From Solirubrobacteraceae bacterium (GTDB lineage: Bacteria > Actinomycetota > Thermoleophilia > Solirubrobacterales > Solirubrobacteraceae): DNA of 11,907 nucleotides. Positions 7,297 to 11,907 of the stretch are shown here, one piece after another. Where the stretch lies: the NCBI GenBank assembly GCA_030038955.1, contig JASHQV010000449.1, positions 1 to 11,907 on the forward strand. Direction: 5' to 3'. Both the position numbers and the translations under genes were made by a program. How positions within the stretch are numbered: the stretch's first letter is position 1; every line of letters starts with the position of its first letter. The notes beneath the pieces were generated by a model. That model saw nothing but the letters and a program-made list of their open reading frames with translations. It was not told the DNA's origin and did no database searches.

Positions 7297-8252
7297 GCCT
7301 GCCCCGCCCCCGCCAGCCGAATCCGCGGATCCAGGACCGAGAACAGAACGTCAGCCAGCAGCGTCGCGACCATGTACACGATCCCGATCGTCAACACCCC
7401 CGCCTCCAGCATCGGAAAGTCCTTGTTCGTTGCCGCCGTCGCCACGAGTGAGCCGATCCCCGGATAGCGGAACAGCGTCTCCACCACCACGAGCCCACCG
7501 ATCAGATAGCCGGTCTGCGTAGCGATCACCGTGATCGTCGGCAAAAGCGAGTTGCGGAGCACGTGCTTGCGCACGACGACGCCCCGCGTGAGCCCCTTCA
7601 GCACCGCCGTGCGCGTGTAATCGGACGACAGCGCCTCGATCGTCCCCGCCCGCGCCATCCGCGCGATGTAGCCGAACAGGATGAACACCAGCGGGATCGC
7701 TGGCATGATCAGATACTTCAAGGACGTGAAGAACCCAGAGCCCGGGGGTGCCGTGGCCGAGATCGGCAGCAGATGCAGGCCGATCCCGAACAGCAGGATC
7801 AGGATGATCCCCGAGACGAACTCCGGCACGACCGTCGCTGAAAGCCCCAGCACGCTGATCACCCGGTCGATCGGCTTGCCCGCGTTCAGCGCTGCCACGA
7901 CGCCGCCGCCGATTCCCAGCGGCACCACGATCACGAACGCAAACGTCCCCAGCTTCAGCGACCGCCCCAGCGCGCTCAACAGGATCGGGCCGATCGCCGA
8001 CTGGTACTGGTAGGAGGTGCCGGGGTGGCCCTGCACGAAGCGGCTGATCCACCGCCAGTACTGGTCCAGCAGCGGCCGGTCGACTCCGAGCTGGTGGTTC
8101 AGCGCGGCCACCGCGCTCGGCGCTGCCAGCGGCCCCAGGATCGACCGCGCCGGGTCGCCGGGGAACACCTGGGCGGCGGCGAACACGATCACGCTCAGGA
8201 TCCAGAGCGTGATGATCGCCAGACCGAGCCGCTTGAGGACGAACGCGATCAT
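7293..8252 (-). CDS. ABC transporter permease, DppB/OppB-like
   Basis: A 319-residue inner-membrane permease subunit of the Opp/Dpp type. The N-terminus MIAFVLKRLGLAIITLW, running into the first membrane helix and PGDPA, is the standard DppB opening. A periplasmic segment (about 40-85) follows, then a block of further helices. The EAA cytoplasmic loop is seen as DYTRTAVLKGLTRG followed by VLRNSLLPTIT, and the protein ends with the usual SVLDPRIRL. The ATG at 8252 is the only sensible start. It has no strong Shine-Dalgarno sequence and sits next to one arm of a long inverted repeat filling the gap after the binding-protein gene, which may lower its translation relative to that gene. It forms a heterodimer with the DppC-like protein. 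Confidence 0.93.
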   Translation of the reverse strand: MIAFVLKRLGLAIITLWILSVIVFAAAQVFPGDPARSILGPLAAPSAVAALNHQLGVDRPLLDQYWRWISRFVQGHPGTSYQYQSAIGPILLSALGRSLKLGTFAFVIVVPLGIGGGVVAALNAGKPIDRVISVLGLSATVVPEFVSGIILILLFGIGLHLLPISATAPPGSGFFTSLKYLIMPAIPLVFILFGYIARMARAGTIEALSSDYTRTAVLKGLTRGVVVRKHVLRNSLLPTITVIATQTGYLIGGLVVVETLFRYPGIGSLVATAATNKDFPMLEAGVLTIGIVYMVATLLADVLFSVLDPRIRLAGAGQA

Positions 8253-8253
8253 C

Positions 8254-8335
8254 CCGGTTGAGGCTGCACGGTGACGCCGCCGAGCGACCGTCGCTGCGGC
8301 GACGATCGGCGCGGCGGCGATCCGCGATCAACCGG
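8254..8335 (-). promoter_or_regulatory. Nested stem-loop between binding-protein and permease genes
   Basis: The 102-base gap between the binding-protein stop and the dppB-like start is the only long spacer inside the operon. It contains two nested inverted repeats. The outer arms are CCGGTTGA (8254-8261) and TCAACCGG (8328-8335), a perfect 8-bp match. The inner arms are CGACCGTCGC (8285-8294) and GCGACGATCG (8299-8308), 9 of 10 paired around a 4-base loop. There is no T-run after the hairpin, so a simple intrinsic terminator is unlikely. Structures at this position in other ABC operons (for example malE-malF) protect the upstream mRNA and give excess binding protein. The same role is likely here, and the outer stem also lies directly before the dppB start. 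Confidence 0.6.
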
Positions 8336-8354
8336 CAGGGAGAGGGTCACGACA

Positions 8355-10034
8355 CTAGCTCTTGTACGCCTGGCCGAGGAACATCTGCGAGATCGAGGTC
8401 GGGTTGAGCCCGCCTACGCTCGGCGTCGACGCCGTCACCCCGTTGATCCAGTACGGGATGATGATCGGCGTCTCCTGGAGCAGCAGCGTCTCGATCCGTC
8501 CGGCGAGCTTGCGCTGGGTCTGCAGGTCGATGGCGGCGACGAACTGCTTCACCAGGCCGTCGTAGGTCTTGTTCTTGAAGCGCGCTGCGTTCCACGGCCC
8601 GCTCGAGGTCAGTGGCGCCTCCAGGAACACGGTCGGGACGCCGCGGTCGCCGTAGTCGACCAGGCTCATCTCGCCGTCCAACCAGTCGGAGTTGCCGAAC
8701 GTCGCCTTGCCGTAGTACTCGGACTGCGGCAGGATGTTCAGGTTGATCGTGATCCCGGCCTTCGCGGCGTCCGCCTTGATCACCTGCGCCAGCTCGGGAA
8801 TCTCCTGGTAGACCTCGGTGTACAGCGGTGCGCTGAAGCCTTTCGGGTGCCCCGCCGCGGTCAGCAGCTGCTTGGCTTTGGCGATGTTCTGCGTGCGCTG
8901 GGGCACGCTCGTGTCGGTCGACGCGAAGCGCGGGAAGAACGGGTAGTCGTTCGCGACCCCGCCGTAGCCATACAGCAGCGCCGAGACCATCTCGGGGCGG
9001 TTGAGCGTGTACGCGACCGCTTGGCGCACGCGCGGGTCCGTGAACGGTGCCATGTCGGTGCGCATCGACAGCTCGCGGTGGTTGGACGACACCAGCTTGA
9101 TGATCCTGTAGGACGTGCTGTGCAACAGTGACTCGGCGCCGTACGGCACGAGTTGGACGATCGCGTCGACGTCGCCGCCTTCCAGCGCCAGGATCTGGGG
9201 CTGCTGGCTCGAGTAGAACTTGAACTCGGTCGAGGTGAGCAGCGGCTTCGTGCCCCAGTAGCTCGGGTTGGGCACGAACGTCGCGCCGAGGTTCTGCGTG
9301 TAGCTCTGCAGCTTGAACGGCCCAGTGCCGAGGAATGTGCTCTGCCACTTGGAGAAGTCGGTGCCGTTCTTGACGATGATCGCGTTGTAGTTGTCGGACG
9401 AGATCAGGTACGGGAAGCTGCCGACCGGTGTCTCGAGGTGGAAGGCGACGGTGCTCGAGTCGACCTTCTGAACACCGGCGGCGGCGAGGATGCCCTGGAA
9501 CGTCGAGAGTGCGTTGGACGCGTTCTTTGGGTCGGCAAGCTGCTGGAAGGTGTAGACGACGTCGTCCGCGGTCATCGGCGAGCCATCACTGAAGGTGACG
9601 CCCGACCGCAGCGTGAATGTCCACACGCTCGCATCTGAGTTTGGCTTCCAGCTGGTCGCCAGCATCGGCTGCAGCTGCAGCTTCATGTTGTTGTCGAGTG
9701 CGAGGAACTCGCCGGTCTGCTGCAGCATGCACAGCCCGCCGGCGTCGTCGATCGTGAGCGGGTTGATCGCACCGGCGGGCGTCTGCTGAGCCACCCGCAG
9801 CGTGCCGCCGCGCTTGGCCGTCGGCGCGGCCGTGGTCTTCGACGGCTTCGTGGACGACGAGCCGCACGCCGCCAGGATCGCCGCCAGCGCCGGCGCCGAG
9901 AGCCCGATCGTGCTGCCACGGCGGATGAACTCGCGGCGGCTCAGCCGTCCGGCCGCCAGCTCGTCGATGTAGTGGTTCTCCAGCTCGGTGCGCCCGCTCC
10001 GGAGGCGGTCGAGGTCTGTCTGCGTACGCTTCAC
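8355..10034 (-). CDS. Family-5 solute-binding lipoprotein (Opp/Dpp type) with Tat signal
   Basis: A 559-residue extracytoplasmic substrate-binding protein of the SBP_bac_5 family, the capture subunit of the ABC importer encoded downstream. A polar leader of about 30 residues precedes a twin-arginine motif SRREFI (32-37), a hydrophobic stretch and a lipobox LAAC, placing the lipidated cysteine at 57. This indicates Tat export followed by anchoring to the membrane. A Ser/Thr/Lys linker follows, then the mature domain opening with RGGTLRVA. Family landmarks include the SDGSPMTADDVVYTFQ stretch, the FLGTGPFKLQSY stretch and PFTDPRVRQAVAYTLNR. The start is GTG at 10034, immediately after the TAA of the regulator and behind a strong AGAGAGGTGAG ribosome site. 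The ligand cannot be predicted; this family binds peptides but also many other amines, opines and sugars. Confidence 0.93.
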   Translation of the reverse strand: MKRTQTDLDRLRSGRTELENHYIDELAAGRLSRREFIRRGSTIGLSAPALAAILAACGSSSTKPSKTTAAPTAKRGGTLRVAQQTPAGAINPLTIDDAGGLCMLQQTGEFLALDNNMKLQLQPMLATSWKPNSDASVWTFTLRSGVTFSDGSPMTADDVVYTFQQLADPKNASNALSTFQGILAAAGVQKVDSSTVAFHLETPVGSFPYLISSDNYNAIIVKNGTDFSKWQSTFLGTGPFKLQSYTQNLGATFVPNPSYWGTKPLLTSTEFKFYSSQQPQILALEGGDVDAIVQLVPYGAESLLHSTSYRIIKLVSSNHRELSMRTDMAPFTDPRVRQAVAYTLNRPEMVSALLYGYGGVANDYPFFPRFASTDTSVPQRTQNIAKAKQLLTAAGHPKGFSAPLYTEVYQEIPELAQVIKADAAKAGITINLNILPQSEYYGKATFGNSDWLDGEMSLVDYGDRGVPTVFLEAPLTSSGPWNAARFKNKTYDGLVKQFVAAIDLQTQRKLAGRIETLLLQETPIIIPYWINGVTASTPSVGGLNPTSISQMFLGQAYKS

Positions 10035-10961
10035 TTACTCACCTCTCTTATTCAATTCGAGCGGATGTGTGTTCGTTGTCCTGCGACGGTCCAGCCGCGT
10101 GGGCTCGTCGCGCGCACCATACGCGCGTGCCGACGGAGGCTCGCCGCGCGCGTGGGTATGCGAGGATCGATGCGATTCCGGAGGTCGAACGGTGCTCGAC
10201 AGCGCGCCCGCGGCCGCTAGCAGGTCCGGCACCATCTCGCGCCGGCGGCCGGCGCTCATGCGGCCCGTCGGCACGCACATCGTGATCGCCGCCGCGACGT
10301 TCCCGGGCGGGCCGACCGAGGCCGCGATGCAATGCAGCCCGAGCGCAGTCTCGTCGATGTTCTCGCCGTAGCCGCGCCGGCGGGTCGTCTGGAGGATGCG
10401 CCGCAGCTCGGCGACGCCCGCCAGGCGCCGGCCGGTGGGAGTCACGAGCTCGCAGCCGGCGTACAGAGCGGCGACCTCCGCGTCAGTGAGGTCGGCGAGC
10501 ATCACCCGGCCCGAGGCCGACGCGAACGCGGGCAGGCGGCTGCCGACGGTGGTCACGAGACGAACCGAATGGGATGTCTCCTCCTTGGCCACGAACAGGC
10601 TCTCACGCCCATCGAGCACGGTCAGGCACGTCGTCTCGTTGTACCGCGCGACGAGCCCGTGCGCGACCTCGTAGAAGCTTGCGGTCAGCGCCGAGGTCGT
10701 CGGCATTACGCGGGACAGCCAGGCACCACGCGAACCCAGCTCGAGGCGGCCGGTGCGAGGGTCGCGGGCGATCCAGCCGCGGTCGTTCATCATCGAGCAC
10801 ACCCGGTGCAGCGTGCTCTTCGCCACGCCGGTCTCGCGTGCGAGCTCGGCCAGCGTGGCCGGGCCGCGGTTGCCGATCGCCTCTAGCACATCCAGAACCG
10901 CCGAAACGCCCGACGAGCCGCCGCGGTGGCGGTCGCGTGGCTGTGAATCGACTATGCTCAT
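10035..10961 (-). CDS. IclR-family transcriptional regulator
   Basis: A 308-residue IclR-type regulator and first gene of the operon. The winged helix-turn-helix covers about 17-80 (VSAVLDVLEAIG, then LAELARETGVAKSTLHRV and RTGRLELG). The GAF-like effector domain follows, with family landmarks VGSRLPAFASASGRVMLADL at 139-158 and RRGYGENIDETALGLHCIAASV at 195-216. IclR proteins are usually 250-270 residues; the recognisable domain ends near residue 254, and the last 54 residues (Arg/Ser/Thr/Pro-rich, with rarer codons) are unlike the family. The ATG at 10961 is preferred over an in-frame start at 11033, because the longer version would read through the operators and promoter. It likely represses its own promoter through the two palindromes upstream and releases when the imported solute or an intermediate binds. 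Both activators and repressors exist in the family; repression is inferred from operator position. Confidence 0.92.
   Translation of the reverse strand: MSIVDSQPRDRHRGGSSGVSAVLDVLEAIGNRGPATLAELARETGVAKSTLHRVCSMMNDRGWIARDPRTGRLELGSRGAWLSRVMPTTSALTASFYEVAHGLVARYNETTCLTVLDGRESLFVAKEETSHSVRLVTTVGSRLPAFASASGRVMLADLTDAEVAALYAGCELVTPTGRRLAGVAELRRILQTTRRRGYGENIDETALGLHCIAASVGPPGNVAAAITMCVPTGRMSAGRRREMVPDLLAAAGALSSTVRPPESHRSSHTHARGEPPSARAYGARDEPTRLDRRRTTNTHPLELNKRGE
10038..10048 (-). promoter_or_regulatory. Ribosome binding site for the solute-binding protein
   Basis: The sequence AGAGAGGTGAG on the minus strand ends three bases before the GTG start at 10034; the intervening triplet is the TAA stop of the IclR gene. 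It is one of the best Shine-Dalgarno matches in the window and decides the GTG start. It should give high translation of the binding protein even though the gene has no untranslated gap before it. Confidence 0.75.
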
Positions 10962-10973
10962 GCTCCACTCGCT

Positions 10974-10997
10974 CGCTGTTCCACCGGCGGAACAGCG
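10974..10997. promoter_or_regulatory. Palindromic operator A (probable IclR site)
   Basis: Perfect 9-bp inverted arms CGCTGTTCC (10974-10982) and GGAACAGCG (10989-10997) flank a 6-base centre ACCGGC, itself symmetric except for its outer pair. The core on the minus strand is TGTTCCGCCGGTGGAACA. The site lies between the promoter and the regulator start, in the 5' leader, as expected for autorepression. GTTCC-N6-GGAAC symmetry is of the kind bound by IclR-type dimers; assignment to this regulator is by location. Confidence 0.7.
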
Positions 10998-11020
10998 TTC
11001 AGCAGGTGGAACCTGCGGAA
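10998..11020. promoter_or_regulatory. Palindromic operator B (probable second IclR site)
   Basis: A 23-bp near-perfect palindrome: TTC, one unpaired base, GCAGGT (11002-11007), GGA centre, ACCTGC (11011-11016), one unpaired base, GAA. It ends 2 bases from the putative -10 element and would cover the transcription start. On the plus strand, CGTTCAGCAGGTGGAACC (10996-11013) matches the minus-strand core of operator A at 14 of 18 positions, so the two sites are related copies about 19 bp apart centre to centre. Confidence 0.65.
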
Positions 11021-11022
11021 GG

Positions 11023-11052
11023 ATTTTTCTCATGGCGCGGCCCGGATGTCAA
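11023..11052 (-). promoter_or_regulatory. Probable sigma70-type promoter of the operon
   Basis: On the minus strand a perfect -35 hexamer TTGACA (11052-11047) is followed after 18 bases by AAAAAT (11028-11023), a 4-of-6 match to TATAAT and the most AT-rich spot in the region. Transcription would start near 11016, inside operator B, giving a leader of about 55 bases before the IclR start. A short inverted repeat CCGGA/TCCGG (11042-11046 and 11054-11058) brackets the -35 element. The position upstream of the first gene and next to the operators supports the call; the start site is not directly visible. Confidence 0.6.
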
Positions 11053-11131
11053 GTCCGGACGTGGCCTGGGTGTCAGGGCTCACGCCGGAGTTAGTGGCAG
11101 GATCTGACGAGTCGGCGGCGGCCAGGTGCCG
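11053..11131. other. Rest of the intergenic gap between MFS gene and promoter
   Basis: Seventy-nine bases between the MFS stop and the -35 element. I see no convincing intrinsic terminator: the short GCCTG/CAGGGC pairing near 11063-11079 is imperfect and has no T-run. Read-through from the MFS gene into the operon is therefore possible. No small gene is evident. Confidence 0.4.
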
Positions 11132-11907
11132 TCAGCTGCATCCATGGCGCGCGTCCGCCGCGACCGCGATCCTCACGGCCCGAACCGGACGTCGCAGCAC
11201 GGCGTGCGAGATCATGGCGGATGCGGCAAGCAGACCGCTAGCCAGGACGAACAGCCACGCGAGCCCGGCGAGGTTGCCGATCAACCAGCCACCGGCGACC
11301 GTTGCGATCGCGATCACCGTGTACTCGCGGATGTTCCAGGCGACGACCATCTCATGCCGCTCGCTCGGCTCGATGCGCGCGAGCGCGGCCTCGACGACCA
11401 CCGGCCAGGCGCCCGCGATCGCGAGCACCGCCACGAACAGCAGCACGAGGAACAGCGCGGGCACTCGCACCGGAGCGAGCAGCAGCGTGCAGGCGGCGCC
11501 ACCGATCAGCATCGTCGTCACCGACCATCGGCGGCCGAGTCGGCGGCTCGTTCGCTCGGCGGTCAGGCTGCCGACGATCTTGGCGCCGGCCAGGGCGCCC
11601 GAGACAGCGCCGACGGCGGCGGCCGAGAAGCGAAACGCATGGACGAGAATCACCGGTGCCAGCGGCGCGAGCGTGGCCAGCGCCGCGACCAGCAGCACAT
11701 CCGGCAGCTGCAGCGCGAGGCCGCGCGCGACGAGACTCGATCGTGGCCGCCGCGCGCTTGCCCGCCGGTCGATGCCGGCACGGGCGGGCGGCCATGCGAG
11801 CAGTCCGGCGAGCGCCGCCGCGAGCGGGAGCGCGAGCGAGAGGCGGAGGCTTCCACGGGCGGACAGGTCGAGCCCGCGTACGAGCTGGGCCGCCACCCCG
11901 GTGGTCG
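11132..11907 (-). CDS. MFS transporter, C-terminal half (cut by window edge)
   Basis: The frame is open to the right edge and shows 257 residues of a membrane protein that looks like the second half of a major facilitator (whole proteins are about 400 residues). A helix near the start of the visible part (LSLALPLAAALAGLLAWPPA) is followed by a basic loop (RAGIDRRASARRPRS), as expected for the central cytoplasmic loop. Six hydrophobic segments follow, including DVLLVAALATLAPLAPVILV, FLVLLFVAVLAIAGAWPVVV and WLFVLASGLLAASAMI. The loop ERTSRRLGRRWS resembles the MFS arginine-rich loop between helices. An internal GTG at 11896 exists but is unlikely to be the real start. Substrate unknown. It is oriented like the operon but separated from it by a gap with a fresh promoter, so it is probably a separate unit. 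Confidence 0.75.
   Translation of the reverse strand, partial: TTGVAAQLVRGLDLSARGSLRLSLALPLAAALAGLLAWPPARAGIDRRASARRPRSSLVARGLALQLPDVLLVAALATLAPLAPVILVHAFRFSAAAVGAVSGALAGAKIVGSLTAERTSRRLGRRWSVTTMLIGGAACTLLLAPVRVPALFLVLLFVAVLAIAGAWPVVVEAALARIEPSERHEMVVAWNIREYTVIAIATVAGGWLIGNLAGLAWLFVLASGLLAASAMISHAVLRRPVRAVRIAVAADARHGCS

Noticed and set aside
8285..8308. Inner hairpin as an intrinsic terminator
   Set aside because: The stem is strong but no T-run follows it on the minus strand, and the permease genes downstream need the same transcript.
10962..11033. Longer IclR start adding 24 residues
   Set aside because: The extension is encoded by the operators and overlaps the -10 element; the ATG at 10961 gives a normal IclR N-terminus.
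1..11907. CRISPR array, tRNA/rRNA genes, insertion sequences or phage genes
   Set aside because: No regularly spaced repeats, transposase or integrase motifs, terminal inverted repeats or recognisable RNA gene were seen; the window is nearly fully accounted for by one metabolic operon.

Overview
The window is about 11.9 kb of very GC-rich DNA. All ten recognisable genes lie on the minus strand, and the long open frames on the plus strand look like antisense shadows. GC content, GTG starts, 4-base start/stop overlaps and the protein style suggest an actinobacterium. The long soluble leader before the twin-arginine signal of the binding protein hints at Thermoleophilia (Solirubrobacterales-like), but no marker gene settles this.

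In the direction of transcription (right to left): an MFS transporter entering from the right edge (C-terminal half only); a 170-bp gap with a good promoter and two tandem palindromic operators; then one tightly packed operon. Its order is an IclR-family regulator; a family-5 (Opp/Dpp-type) substrate-binding lipoprotein; a 102-bp structured spacer; two permeases (DppB-like, DppC-like); one fused double-ATPase (DppD-DppF-like); a zinc-dependent MDR alcohol dehydrogenase; a formaldehyde-activating-enzyme (Fae) family protein; an enolase-superfamily (mandelate racemase-like) enzyme; a 3-hydroxyisobutyrate dehydrogenase-family (beta-hydroxyacid) dehydrogenase; and the first 188 residues of a HAL/PAL-family aromatic amino acid lyase cut by the left edge. 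Five junctions are 4-base overlaps (ATGA or GTGA), one is an 8-base overlap, one is a 5-base gap, and the regulator abuts the binding-protein gene directly. Everything from 10961 to the left edge is therefore probably one polycistron.

Read together, this looks like a self-regulated uptake-and-catabolism operon. A small solute (peptide, amino-compound or sugar-acid derivative) would be imported by the ABC system and processed by a lyase, an acid-sugar-type dehydratase or epimerase, and two dehydrogenases. The Fae-family protein suggests a reactive aldehyde, possibly formaldehyde, is handled. The substrate cannot be read from the sequence. I do not recognise this enzyme combination as a named pathway.

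The most unusual points are the lyase, whose MIO-forming Ala-Ser-Gly triad is replaced by a one-residue-shorter Gly-Thr-Gly stretch; the Fae-like gene with no visible tetrahydromethanopterin pathway genes; the tandem IclR-type operators just downstream of a TTGACA promoter; and the nested inverted repeats between the binding-protein and permease genes.
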